Program-made: the position numbers and the translations under genes
Assembly (NCBI GenBank): GCA_905183005.1
Contig: CAJJDO010000077.1
Span: 22,920 to 86,919, forward strand
Direction of reading: 5' to 3'
Source: Paramecium pentaurelia
Taxonomy: Eukaryota > Ciliophora > Oligohymenophorea > Peniculida > Parameciidae
Length of the DNA: 64,000 nt
Notes under the pieces: model-generated
What the model was told of the DNA's origin: nothing
Databases searched by the model: none
The model's input: the letters and a program-made list of their open reading frames with translations, nothing else
Shown: in pieces, positions 36,798 through 49,205 of the stretch
How the letters are laid out: every line of letters begins with the position of its first letter
Numbering within the stretch: position 1 is the stretch's first letter

Positions 36798-38840
36798 CAT
36801 CAAGTCCATAGACTTACTACTCCTTCTTTACTTGCTGAATAAATCCATGGCTAAGTTGGATGAAATGCAACATCCATCACAGATTCCTTTTTCTTTTATT
36901 TCAACACTTTCAAAGGTAGAATTACTGGTGCTTGATTCAAATCAGTACTAATACGGCAATGGAAAATATTAATAGTTCCTATGATAAGAAAATATTATAC
37001 CATCATCAGAGCAAGAGGCAAATAAAGGATATGTCTTATGGAAAATTACACGTCTAACTCCATTTTTATGATAACTCATTTTTTTGAAAGGAGTTTTGCC
37101 CATATCTAAATCAAACCAACAGACTTTTTAATCATTTGATCCTACAATTAAATTATCTCCATAAGGATGTATTGCAATTGTTGAGTTTTATTAATTACCT
37201 GCAAGTAGTTTTTTCATTAATGATTATTTGGTTAATGAATAAATAAAAATGTTTTTATTTGTCATAATATATAATTCTGGTTTTGTAGGGTGGAAGATAG
37301 TTTATTAAACTTCAGTTGATGCTTTCATATTTTAAAAGGGAATAGATGTTGATGATTTACTAATAGAATGAACTAAAATGCAATGAGATTTCACATGAGT
37401 ATGAGGCTATGTACTCACAATGTAATCAGATTTACTATGAAATTAAACATACAATGGATCATAAGGCATTTTTACTTCAAGTAATTATTAAAAAACATTG
37501 TCATCCAATTCAAAATTCCATTCGAAAACATTGTTTGAGTTTTTTGGAATTTATTTATTTGCTTTTTCACCATCTTCAACATTTGGATGTTATCTTTTAT
37601 CAATATATGAATTTAAAATAATGAATCCATTTGATTATAGAATACAAATTAATCCAGATTAACTGAAATCTAATCCCAAAAATTATTTATCATCTGATTA
37701 CCATTTTGTATATAAACATTTAGTTGTTTTTGTATCAAAAAAGGCAATAGCAAATTCATAACATACTCCTAAGAGTTAACCATCTTATGATATAGAAATT
37801 TGTTTCACTTAACCTGACTTTGTTGTATCGATCTAACCAAATTCAAAATTTAATTTTGTTGGAAAAGGTTTTAATTCTTCAGGTTTAGGAATTTCAGGTA
37901 AAAAGTCTGTTGATTTCATCATCAATTTCTTTCTTCTAATTCTAGGTGCCAAATATAAATCTAAACATCGATTGAATAAATCTTTTGTTAATTATTCAGA
38001 TGAAGGAACATTTCTTAAATGTTTAAATTTTTATGGGATAAATGGTATATCTCTATCTTCTGGATCAGTTTATAACCACTATTACTTTTCTTATTCAGTA
38101 AATAGATACTCTTCTGGAGGATTATAACTAGCAACATTAGATGGTAATGGAGCCTTAGCTGCTGGTATTCTGGCTGGTAAGTATTTGCTTAATACTTAAT
38201 CTTCAGCAACATTTTCCCACATATCAAACATCTTTTCAACTTTTTAAGGAGGATTTAAAACAATTCTCCCTAATTTTATACCTTATACTAATTTATTAAT
38301 TTTTATTCTTTCCCATTTTGAAGGCAAGAATCTTCTTTTAGGATTATAAGATGATAAGAGATCAAATTGATTAAAATCTTCATGTTCAAAATAATACTAA
38401 AATAGAGATATATATTTACATCATCTGCTAATTTGATTGCAGTTTTTCCTGTTCTAATTCTGTCTAACATTTATAATTGCTTATCACTTAATACTACATC
38501 TTAGTTGTTTAATTCATCTCTAACTACTCTCCACCAATCTTTATTTTCAGCCTTATTAATAAATTCATCAATAGTATCTTAAAACTATTTTTTTTTCTAA
38601 ATTTTGTTTAGATTCTCATCATAACCAATAAAATCTTTATCTTTATATTTCTTTGTTTGTAATCTTCCAATTTTTGATAATATCTATATTAATTATTCTA
38701 AATAATACTTTTTCATCTTCACTATCATCAGATTCTTAATAGAATTGATCATGAATGTTCTTTGGTTATAATGATAAGTCCTTTTTAATTGATTTCTTAT
38801 TTCTAATTGCTCTAATATTTATTGTATTGTTTTAATTCAT
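36798..38840 (-). CDS. BOP1: Ribosome biogenesis protein BOP1/Erb1 (C-terminal frame break)
   Basis: ATG at 38840. Introns at 38684-38708 (25 nt), 38397-38419 (23 nt) and 36979-37000 (22 nt). The BOP1 N-terminal domain is clear: KYKDKDFIGYDENLNKI, DTIDEFINKAENKDWWRVVR, RFLPSKWERIKINKLVQGIK, NPPEEYLFTEQEK. A C-terminal WD40 propeller follows, with CSDDGTINIFHCRISTD and VMDVAFHPTQPW. BOP1/Erb1 forms the PeBoW complex with Pescadillo and WDR12 for pre-rRNA processing and 60S assembly. The spliced length is 2 nt off a multiple of three. After HPTQPWIF at about 36840 the expected last strand (SASKEGVVSLWT, stop 36798) lies two bases out of frame, at a T-rich run. So either the DNA has a 2-nt error or indel there, or the protein ends differently; read literally the frame passes the TGA at 36798 and runs on. 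Confidence 0.9.
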
Positions 38841-38883
38841 TAATTATAAATTTAATTTAAGAACAAATTATATTTAAAATATC

Positions 38884-40981
38884 TCATTTAGGCCCACCAT
38901 TAATAAAATTATAATGATCATTTGGTTTTTTTGATGCCAAAGATTATAGTACTTTTGAAGGATGAAACTCATTTTAATATACTCTTTTTTAAGGACAATA
39001 ATTTGGAATTTTAGAAGGAAATAAAAATTAATTACTATGAACAGGACTAAAACCACCCATAGCCATACTAGAGAGATCTAAAACTGCTGGTTAGACTTGA
39101 TCTCTATCTACACTAAGTCTAGATAATCTTGGAACATGTGTTTATCTAATAGGTCTAATAGCAGATCGAAAATTAGGTTCATAATTGATTGGATTAGGAT
39201 TAAGTATTGTAGTATTAGTTATTATTTCTTTTGGTGGTTCAACTTGAGTTTATAAAGGTTTTAGTTTAATTTAATTTTTTGTTACATTATTACTATTGGT
39301 ATTATTATTAATAAGTTTGATAGGACTAGGAGCATAAGAATTACTTGGTTTTTCTTTTATTCCTTATTGAGAATTATTAATGCTTTCATTTTTTTAGATG
39401 TATAATTTAGTTTAAGTTTTAATAGGAGATTTTCTTTTCTTTTTTGGAGATTTTGTTATTGGATTGATTTACATAGACATATCATGATATGATTTTTCGA
39501 ATGCACTAGTATCATTTTATAAGTCATTATCTGGTAAAAGCATATCAGGTTAAGATTCATTTTACTCTAATTTGACTTCATCATTATCAGGATCATTGAT
39601 TGGTTCTTCTACATTCATTTTACTACTAGAAGATTTCCTGGTTCGAATAATGAATTATAATTTAGCTTAAACAGTTGATAAAGCTTGACTCTACACCTAT
39701 TATTTAATTTATTTTTCACTTTCAACCTTTTGTGCTATCAATATTTCATTTGTATTTACTTTATAAAACCAATTTCCTTTATTATTCAGTTAAAGTTTTC
39801 TAATACTCTTCAAACAATTCATCATAAAATTCCTTATTAATAGTCAATTTCCCTTCCTTTTTATTCTTATCTTCCTTTAATTTAGACTTTTACTCTGAAA
39901 ATCTATTACATATTTCTCTATTTTCTAATTTCTTCATATAACCCATTTTTGATAAACACATTACTGATTTAATTAGATTCAAAAGTTTCTATTATTAAAT
40001 CCAAGTATGAAAGATCTCTTCCATGGTTTAGGGTACTTCAACATCGTGTTGATCATTTAACCATGGATGAAGTAATCCTTAATCAGCTCTGTATCTTTTG
40101 GTTTGGTCCAACTCAGTTAATTTTTTAAATAGACTGTATTACAATCTAAAATTCTTATATCATTTTAGATTGTTACTAAGTAAGACTGCCTTGCTCATGC
40201 ATTCCTTTGGTTTTTTGTAAAATCTATTCAAGAGAATCTCCTTGTTTATAATATGGATGCTATCCATAATTAAGTAACATAAACATGATTACACCAACAC
40301 TCCAAATATCTACATTCTTAAGATAGAATAAATCAATACCTTGCTATAAATTTTATTCATTAAAAGTTCTGGTGCCATGAAGATTAGGGTTCCACATTAT
40401 TTAGTCATTAATTAATTCTAAACCTAACTCAATCCAAAATCACTTAATTTAACACAACTTAAATCATCATTGACTAAAATATTCTCTGGCTTTAGATCTC
40501 TATGTACAACATTATTATTATGCATATATGCCAAAGCTTATAAGATATTCCTAATAATTGTTTTGCATTGATCTTCTGTAAACCATTTGTTACTCTTATG
40601 CAATTTCTACATTAAATCTTCTAAAGAACCTATACTTGTATAAGTTTGTGTACCTCCTTATATAAGTTCCATTATAATTAAAATTCTAGTATCAGTTTCC
40701 TTAACATCTATAAACTTTACTATATTCTCATGTCTTAAACTAGCCAAAATAGTTGATTCTTATTTCAATTAATCATATCGATTCACTAATTTCTTCTTTA
40801 TTATCTATCAGTATAAATTGACAGAACATACTTTTATTGCCACTTCCTATTATGTTGTCAAGTTAACTGCACTAACTACAATACCAAATGCACCTTGGCC
40901 AATTGTTGCCTTATATTAAAAATAGTCACTAAATTTTCTCATTTCATCTCCTTCTATCAGTTTCTACAATTGATCATCCAT
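38884..40981 (-). CDS. CAMK-like Ser/Thr protein kinase with long basic tail
   Basis: ATG at 40981, upstream of a Gly loop IGQGAFGIV. Introns at 40805-40831, 40317-40339, 40146-40176 and 39735-39759 (27, 23, 31 and 25 nt) give an exact 663-residue frame ending at TGA 38884-38886. Kinase domain at about residues 18-290: VAIKIIKKKLVNRYD, NNNVVHRDLKPENILV, VKLSDFGLSQ, GTLIFMAPELLMNKIY, NVDIWSVGVIMFMLLNYGQHPYY, GLLHPWLND. All catalytic residues are present, so it should be active. The domain order resembles CAMK-group kinases such as CDPK-related ciliate kinases; no EF hands are seen. The tail is Ser/Pro/Asn-rich with a nuclear-localisation-like KSPKKKRKSPIK. Only 43 bp separate its stop from the BOP1 start, so the BOP1 promoter may overlap its 3' end. 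Confidence 0.92.
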
Positions 40982-41191
40982 TTTTTTAATATTATTATAT
41001 AATATATCATATGATGCAATAAAATATAATATTTATATACTAATTCATATACTTATGATTATGACACTTATTTCATTAATTTAATCTTTAATCTTTCATT
41101 CTATTTCATATTTCTTTAATTTCATAATCTCATCAAACATTTACTACTAAATAAGTTTATTAGCTCAATTATATAATATTCAATTTAATAA
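40982..41191. promoter_or_regulatory. Short divergent promoter between two kinase genes
   Basis: Only 210 bp separates two divergent start codons, so the two kinase genes must share or overlap promoter elements. The sequence is T/A-rich with no motif I can name. Confidence 0.45.
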
Positions 41192-42670
41192 ATGGGATCA
41201 GTTTGTGCAAAGAAAAAAGAACCTAGGATTAATTAAGTTATACAAGAACAATCTGCCTCACCTTATATGCCTGATCAGCAATCCTCTTTGTTATTCTAAG
41301 ATAAAAAGACTCAACCTTAGACATTAATCAAAGTTAAAATCCCTAAAGTAAACTATTTTCATTAGTTCTTTCTTAGAAAAACAAAAAAGTAAGAGAAACT
41401 GTTAAAGCAGTCACTTTGAAAAATGAAGAAGTAAATATATATCAAAATAAATCTATTTAGGGACAAAAAATGTTAAATGATTATGTTTTCGATGAATTTT
41501 TAGGTTAAGGTGCTTTTGGTAAAGTCAAACTGGCACATAAGAAAGGAGATCCTACTCAAAGATTTGCCATTAAAATACTTAAAAAAAGCAAACTTAAAAG
41601 ATAAAGAGAATTTGTTAAAGATGCTAATGGAAGTATAACTATCTTCATTAATTCATTATAGATTTAGTTGTTAAAGATGCATTATAAGATGTTAGAAAGG
41701 AAATTGCAATCATGAAAAAAATAAGTCACCATAACCTTATTCAACTTTATGAAGTTATTGACAATCCTACAAGTGATAAATTGTTTATGGGTAAAGTTTC
41801 TTATTTTTATACTCTAGTTCTTGAATTTGCAGAAGGAGGTTAACTAATTGAATGGGATGATGATGAAGGCAAATTTTATAAATTGAATGAAGATGAAGAA
41901 TTGACAGAAGAATTACTTTCTTCTCTTTTTAGAGATTGTATAAAAGGCTTAGCATTTCGTATTATGCTTCAATATATATATAGTCCATAAAAATAAAATT
42001 GTACATAGAGATCTCAAACCTTAAAATGTATTAATGTCAGGTAAAACTGCCAAAATTGCAGATTTTGGAGTTTCTTAAGTTGTAGGTTCCAAAAATGATG
42101 TACTTGATAACACTTAAGGAACATATTATTTTATGCCTCCTGAAGCTTGTGATAAAGAAACAGCTAAAGATGGATATTCTGGAAGGGCTGCTGATATTTG
42201 GGCACTAGGTATCACCTTCTTTGCTTTTACCTATTTAAGTGTCCCTTTTACTGGAAATAACATTCCTGATATACTGAAGAACATATCATAAAATGAGTAC
42301 ATCTTTATTCAAATACATAGAGTGGTTTTTCCTGATAATTCTGCTATTAGTAATGGGCTTAAAGAATTTATACATTTCATTTTGAATAAAGATCCTAAAA
42401 AGAGACCAACAATAAATGAAATTGCAAAGCATCCTTGGATTAATTAGAGCTCAGCTTATCTATTAGATGAAATGTAAAATACTATTAAATTTCAATAATA
42501 TTAGGGATCAAGAAGAAAAAGTTATGGAAGTTTCATAAGTTGATATTGATAATGCATTTTCCTTAGTTTCATTAATGAAAATTAAAAGTTGGGCATAAAA
42601 ATGGAGAACTGAATCTAATCTAAAAAAAGCAGGACCATAAAATTCAGTTGAAGAAATAGAGATTAAGTGA
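41192..42670 (+). CDS. CaMKK-like Ser/Thr protein kinase
   Basis: Start MGSVCAKKKEP: Gly2 and Cys5 suggest possible N-terminal lipidation (inference). Introns at 41348-41376, 41633-41661, 41791-41817, 41959-41983, 42297-42320 and 42474-42504 (24-31 nt) give an exact 437-residue frame ending at TGA 42668-42670. Kinase motifs: FLGQGAFGKVKLAHKK, FAIKILKKSKL, a charged insert, KNKIVHRDLKPQNVLM, KIADFGVSQVV, GTYYFMPPEACDKE, AADIWALGITFFAF, and RPTINEIAKHPWI. The DNTQGTYYFMPPE activation segment and the GVS after DF resemble the CaMKK/LKB1-upstream class, which activates other kinases by phosphorylating their activation loops. Ends with a helical tail that could bind calmodulin, not demonstrated. 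Divergent from the CAMK-like kinase gene. Confidence 0.9.
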
Positions 42671-43058
42671 TTCTAAAATATATTGAATTTAAACTTAATT
42701 TTGTTTCGAATTAATTACATATCATTAACTTTCAATTTAAAATCTAATATATAAGTTTTGATTCAATGAAAAAATATTTAGTAAGGATAGAGTATTATTT
42801 TGTTGTATTAATTTTACATTAGATATACTTTGATGTAAAAACTTTATATATAATATTGAATAAATTGTATAATCAAAGATATAATTTTAAAAAATTAAAT
42901 TATTTTTTAAATATTTTCTTATAAATTTAGATTAATTTTTATTATTCAAATGAATCCAACAGAAATCAAATCGATTTATAATTATATAAATAACAATTAA
43001 TCACTTATGTAATTTAAATGAATTTTTCAAATCTTTAGATAATTTAATTAAACCTATT
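42671..43058. other. Convergent intergenic region
   Basis: 388 bp between the CaMKK-like kinase stop and the coiled-coil gene stop, very AT-rich. Nothing beyond 3' flanks is recognisable. Confidence 0.4.
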
Positions 43059-45369
43059 TCATAATTCAATATCAATAACTATCTATTTATATGACTATTT
43101 AAATATTAAAAAATCAACTTAAATTTATGAATTATAATTTAAAATTATATATATTTATATAAAAAATACAAAAATAAATTGATAAAATTCAGCTTTAATT
43201 TCTGAATTCTTCCAATTACCTTTAATGTTCTCTAATTTTTAATCAATATATAATTACCGCTTAATTTAATCAAGTCTTTAGTTAGTTTTATTTCTTTCTA
43301 TCTGAAATAATTTCTCAAGTCTCTTTTATTCTTCTTAATTTTTTGCATTAGCCATAGCTTATTCTCTTTCAAATTCCAATTATTATTCCTCTTCTAAAAC
43401 CTATTAATTTAAATTAATTAATACATCTATCATTTCTTAATTTTATCTAACTTTTAATTAATCAATCTAATTTTCGTATTTATTAGACATACTAAACTTT
43501 CCTTAATTTGAAGAACCAAATTAAGTATTTGAAGAATTCGTAAATACTTTTTATTATTATGATTTTGGCCTTTTATTATGCCTCATATCTTTATTTGATA
43601 GAGTATTTTAATATTTTGCAGTTGAGGCTATTAATAATTTAATATTATACGTCTAACATTATGATAACTGTTCTGTAAACTATTAGATGCTCGTATACTA
43701 TTACCATCTTGATTTAAAGCTGATGGATCAAGTTTCCCTAATTTTACTAACTCTAATTTTTGCATTAATTCTTATTTTTGAAATCCTATCTCTTTCTTGA
43801 TCAACATTCTTTATTCTAACATTTAGTTTTTCTCCAGTTATAAAATTTCAGCTCTTCTCATTTTGTCTTATAATTTTTATCTTTGTAATTCTTTCTCATA
43901 TTCTTATAATCTCATGATTCTTTCTAAGGCTTCCTTTTTATCTTATTCCTTTAAAAGCTCTTTAACTTTTTACTCATGTTAGATTTATTATTTTTCAAAT
44001 TATTTCTTAAATAATTGAATTATTGCTTACCTCATAGATTATTTATTCCTTTTCTTAAAATTTCCTAAGAAAATCATTAGTCTTTTCTTTCAATTGTTAC
44101 TCATTGTTTTATAATACTTATTGTCTTTATAATTCTTTTTCATAAATTTATTATTTCCTAGAAATTATTTCTTATTATTTTAATCTTTCTAATTCTTCCT
44201 TTCTTTATTCTACCTCTTATAATTTACTAAAATAATCATATTTCTTTTTTTCTTCTTGCATCTAATTCTTTTCCATAACTTCCTTAATTTTCTCTTGATG
44301 TTATAATGCTTACATTTAATTTTCATACATCTTTTACATTTTCATTTCTTCAAATTCTCTTCTTCTCTATTCAATTTTTTATTATTTTAAATCAAAAGAC
44401 TAATTATACTAATTTCAAATACTTTCTTCATATTAGACAATTATTCATCCTATTTAACTCTAGCATTCATTAATTTTAAAGCCAATTCTTATTAAGCTTG
44501 TTATGATTCTTAAATTCTTTGTTATCTTTAAATCTCAATAGTTTATAATCTTTCAGCTTCTTTTTGTTACATAATTAATCTTTTCTTTTGCATTTCTTCT
44601 TCATATTATTATTAAATTTATTATGTTTATTATTAGAATTGCATTTATTTTAATCTTCTCTCTTCTTCTTTCTTTTTTGCTTCCATTTTTAAATAGATTT
44701 ATTTTTCTTATTCCATTTTAGCTCTTTCCTATTCTCTTCTAAAATGTTCACTAGCTAATTATTTATTATATCTCTCTTCATCTTATTATTTCCTTTTTTT
44801 CTCTTCCTCTCTCATTTATTTTTCTTATTCCTATTACATTCTTTTTTCTTATAATTCTTATTCTCTTCTCATTTATTTTTCAATTTATATTCTTTATTTC
44901 TCCTCATTTCTCTCTCTAATTTCTTACATTCTTCTCTCATACTCCAACATTTAATCTATTTCTTTTTGCTATCGTTATTTCATCTTCTCCAATTCCTTTT
45001 TCTCTCTCTCAATTGCATTACTTTATTGATCTGACATTCTTGAATCCTTAAAGTTTTATTCATTATATTCATTTCCTTACATACCTCCTGCTTGAATAAT
45101 TTATTATCTAGTCTCAATACAAGCTTCTAGTTTTTATTATCTTTTTATTTCTTGATGTTCCCAGAATTTTTACCAATCTTGTTTGTCCAGTTTCAAATCT
45201 GGTCGTCTTTATTTTAATTCTTATAAACTTATCTAAATTAATTCTTGAGGTAGAATTCCAATTAAACGACAAGCCTAAATTGATCGTGGACTTTTGTATT
45301 GAAGATATCATACCTATCAAGAATTGGATTTTTGAATTTTGTTTGATCAAAATTTTCCAAATTAATCAT
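43059..45369 (-). CDS. Long coiled-coil protein with N-terminal SPRS motif
   Basis: ATG at 45369 (MINLENFDQTKFKNPILD). Introns at 45291-45313 and 43628-43650 (23 nt each) give an exact 754-residue frame ending at TGA 43059-43061. After the first intron comes SPRSIQACRLIGILPQELI, a motif I associate with ciliate and flagellate coiled-coil proteins, then an acidic-basic Glu/Gln/Arg coiled coil (for example KKELEKMKQRQQKEIDQMLE and EEKKRKQQDEERYNKQLASE) through most of the length. A Ser/Asn-rich segment (KLDPSALNQDGNSIRASNS) interrupts it near residue 560. The last ~30 residues are hydrophobic and Ile/Tyr-rich and may reflect read-through past the true end. Likely cytoskeletal or ciliary; no specific family. 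Confidence 0.82.
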
Positions 45370-45842
45370 ATATATTTTATCAAAATAAGTTTTAATTTTA
45401 TTAATGAATATTTTTAAAATACCTTAATTATACATTGGGGGTTATAAATGTTTTGATGTAATTTACATAATTCTGTAGAAGAATAAATAAACTAATCAAA
45501 GTTATTTGTTTGAATTTTTATATCAAAAGTTCTCATCTATATCTTGTTTTTATTATAATAATATTTATATTTATCACTTATAAAGTGTAATAAATTGAAG
45601 ATATTATATTGTATTGTAATAGTTTTGTTTCAATAAATACTTTAATAAATCTTAAGAAGGAATTCAGATATTTATAATTTGTTATGTATTTATTTATTAT
45701 GATTATAGTTATGCAACATAACTACAAAAAGGAGTTAAAAAATATTATTGATAAATAAATTATATTCATAATTTTTATATGTGTTATAAAAGTATTCGTT
45801 AAGCTAAGGCGGCTGTCAATAATTTTTATTAATAAATTGTCA
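45370..45842. promoter_or_regulatory. Divergent promoter region of two coiled-coil genes
   Basis: 473 bp between divergent start codons of two coiled-coil genes. No recognisable element; the arrangement would allow co-regulation. Confidence 0.35.
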
Positions 45843-48020
45843 ATGAACCTCAGTATGTAACCAAGAACTATTTCACCAACTAAATATTCACAAGTCTTAG
45901 CAAGTCAAGATTTCTCTTAACCAGGTACTGTAAAGAAAGCACATCCACTCAATAATCAATCACCTTACATCCATTCACCTGTCTAAAATAAAATGAACTT
46001 TAGCATTGTATCAGAAGATGCAGAAAATTATCGAATCAAATGTTATGAACTTGAAAGAGAGTTGGCCAAATATAAGGCTGATAATGAACTTTAACGTCTT
46101 GTTTAGCAAAAGAGTGGTGACTTAGAGTATAAAGTAGTTGAAGTCTTAGAATCTAATAATGCTCTGTAAGGGTAATTGGAAAGAGCTTAAAAGGTAGCTT
46201 TGTAAAGAAAAAGTGAATCTGAGATGTGGAAATAAAAATATGAAGCTTAAATGGGATCTCTAATGTAGATTAGATAGAATTATGAATCTGAGATAAAGGC
46301 TCTTACTTTGGAAGTATAAAAAGCTAATGCTAGAAGTAGTGCATTGGATTAAGAGAAGAATAGAATAATTTCAGATTAAAGAAATGTAGCTGATAACTAA
46401 ACAACTTAAATTTAGGAAACATTCAAACGATCAAATAATTCTTAAGCTGATATGTATGAAGCATAACTCAAAAAACTTAGAGATATGCTTGAAGATAGAA
46501 CATTATAAGTTGCTTAATTGTAATCTTAAATTGAAAGATAAAAAGTAGAATCTTAAGATACTTAATTAAGATTAATGAATGAGATAGATATAACAAAATC
46601 TAGATTAAGTGCTATTTAAATAGATCATCAAAATGAATTATTAGCATAAAAATAAAAATTGGAATTGTATCAAGAAACAAATTTAAGAAATTAATAAACA
46701 GCTCATGAGAATTAATAAGATGTTTAAGGATCAGAAATAGTGAAATTAAAGAATTTATTAGAAATTAAGACTTAAGAGATTGAAACATTAATAAATTAAA
46801 ATCAAAAATAAAAGTTATAATCAGAATCAGAAATTTAATGTTTGAGAACTGAAATTGAAATGTTAAGAAGATAAATCTTAAGTAATGAATAATTACATCA
46901 ATAAGAGAATCATAATATCTAAACTAATTTAGATAATATTCATAATAATGATACAACTAATCTTAAATTAACACATGAAAATTAATTATAGGCTTTACAT
47001 AAAGAAATTTTAAAACTTAAAGAAATTATTGATCATAAAAATTAAGATATCTAAAAATTAGTTGTTGAAAAATAATAATAAAAGGATTATTATGATGGAG
47101 AAATCTAAAGATTAATTAATACTATTGAAGATTAAAAAAGAAAAGGTATTTTATTAGAAAATGAAAAAAATAGAGAAATTGCTGATTAACATGCTAGAAT
47201 TGAAAGATTAACTATTTAATATGAGAATATGTAAATTGATCTTTAAAAATAGATATAATTATTAAATTAAGAAATAATTAATTTAAAGAATTTATTAGAT
47301 CATAAAAATTAAGAAATTTAATAAAATCTTAAGAATTATTCTTAAATTAAATTAGAATTTGAAGATAAATTAAGAAATTTATAAAATGAATTAGAACTTG
47401 TTAAACTTAGATCATTTGAAACTGAAAAATCAAAACTTTAAGAAATTTAAGATTTAAAATCACTTATTAAAGAAATAGATACATAAAATAGAGAAAAATA
47501 AAAATAATTAGAATAATAAATAGATCATTAAAAATATGAAATACAAAAAACATTTGATATGTATAATAATAAAATAAAAGAATGTGAAAATTTAACAATA
47601 CAAAGAAACAATGCTGAACTCATTTAAAAACGTATTTAAGATGATAATGATAAATTGATTGAAAAATTACATCATTTTGAATAAGAGAAGAATTTAGAAA
47701 TAGATGAATTAAGACATAAAATGGATTCAGGTGCTGCTTATTAATTTGAGAATCTAAAGAGTGCTTATAATACATAAGTAGGATTATTATCAGATTAAAT
47801 AGCTGATCTTTAAAATTAATTAGCAATTAAGAATAAAGAATTGACTGAAATGTTTGAGAAATACACAATATTGGATAAGAGTCTATTACCTGAAACATTA
47901 GTATCCAGAGCTGCTTACAACAGTAGAATTGGAGTTCCAGCTGAATTATTAGCCAATAAGTCTATCCATGATGCTACACTTAAATCCTAATTACGAAATA
48001 GTCCAATTTAAAGATATTGA
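45843..48020 (+). CDS. Coiled-coil protein (725 aa)
   Basis: An intronless exact frame runs from the ATG at 45843 to TGA 48018-48020. The N-terminal ~60 residues are Ser/Pro/Gln-rich (MNLSMQPRTISPTKYSQVLA). From about residue 65 to 670 it is one long coiled coil (YELERELAKYKADNELQRLV, then KKLRDMLEDRTLQVAQLQSQ) with many Gln, here written mostly with TAA/TAG. The C-terminus is less helical (LLPETLVSRAAYNSRIGVPA). Proteins of this build in ciliates are often basal-body or axonemal. No enzymatic domain. No further assignment possible from sequence alone. Confidence 0.85.
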
Positions 48021-48154
48021 TATTATAATATAACTATATGTATAAATCTAATTTTCTATAATTTAATTATGTTAAAAATAGTTTTACTATACCTGAGGAG
48101 AATTTTATGAATAAAAGTCAATATAATTTATATATAAAAATATTGTCACCAATT

Positions 48155-49180
48155 ATGATTCATCCCCTCTTTTAAATTCCTGTTGATTATCAAACAGCTT
48201 ATTAATTTGAGAATGATATCATGCCTAAAAATCAAATGATAGAATATGCTATGAATTAGAATCTCAATGATTTTCCAATTTATCCACAATTCTAATATCC
48301 TCAACAAGTATTTAATTACGATATTGTTGTTGATCAGAAATCATAAAACAAAACCAAGAAATCAAAAAAACAAAAGTATTGTTCTAATATTATAGAAGAG
48401 ATGATTAAAAAGAATTGCTTCCTAAAACTAAAGCTTAATAAGAAGAACCTCAAAAGGAGGATTTGTATTTTATATCCTTTAGCACTTTAGTATGAAACCA
48501 GTAGTCTAACCATAATATTCTCTTGTACATTTTACATAGGGTACCTTATTACCTAAATTACAATCTGATATTGTAACTAATAGTTCTCCTGTGGGTACAA
48601 AATAGACTTTAAAATCCAATAAACATCATTAAACAAAAAAGCCTAAAAAAGAAAACATCAATACAGGTCATTGGTCAGCAATTGAACATACAACATATGT
48701 TAATTTCTTATCATAATATGAAAACATAATGAATTCTTCAATGATGAAGAAAACATCAAAAATATTTAAACAAATGAGTGAATTAATTGGAACACGCACT
48801 CCAAGTTAATGTAGAAGTCATCATTAAAAATTTAATCCATATGCTCATAGAGGAGAAAATGGAAAAAGATTACCAAGAAATGAGAGAAGTAGAGCAGGAC
48901 GCAAAAAGAAAAGTTAATTTTTAGAGATTACTAAAGATGGTAATAATAATATTATATTAAATTAGAATAATTAGTTGAGTAAGATCCATATTATTTGATG
49001 TTTGATAAATAGTTTTATTATCATCCATATATTGCTAATGGAATTGAATATTAATAATTTCCTAATGATATGAATCTCAAAAGGGAGGATATTCATGAAT
49101 ATATTCATCAAGTTTAACAATAGGACTATGAAGATTATCTAAAAATTAGACCAGATTATAATAATTAGTTAGATTATTGA
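48155..49180 (+). CDS. MYB/SANT-like protein of the SHAQKY type
   Basis: ATG at 48155. Introns at 48376-48395 (20 nt), 48465-48490 (26 nt) and 48940-48965 (26 nt) give an exact 317-residue frame ending at TGA 49178-49180. A Gln/Asn/Lys-rich N-terminus precedes a single MYB/SANT-like domain at about residues 140-205: GHWSAIEHTTYVNFLSQYEN followed by IFKQMSELIGTRTPSQCRSH and HQKF. The R-S-H-x-Q-K-F end is the hallmark of the SHAQKY MYB-related class (single-repeat DNA-binding proteins), with His replacing Ala. A basic patch (RSRAGRKKKS) follows, nuclear-localisation-like. The C-terminus is acidic and Tyr-rich. The 20-nt intron is the shortest I could place. Its stop lies only 25 bp before the next start. 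Confidence 0.82.
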
Positions 49181-49205
49181 TTATATAATTATCTTTAATT
49201 ATTTA

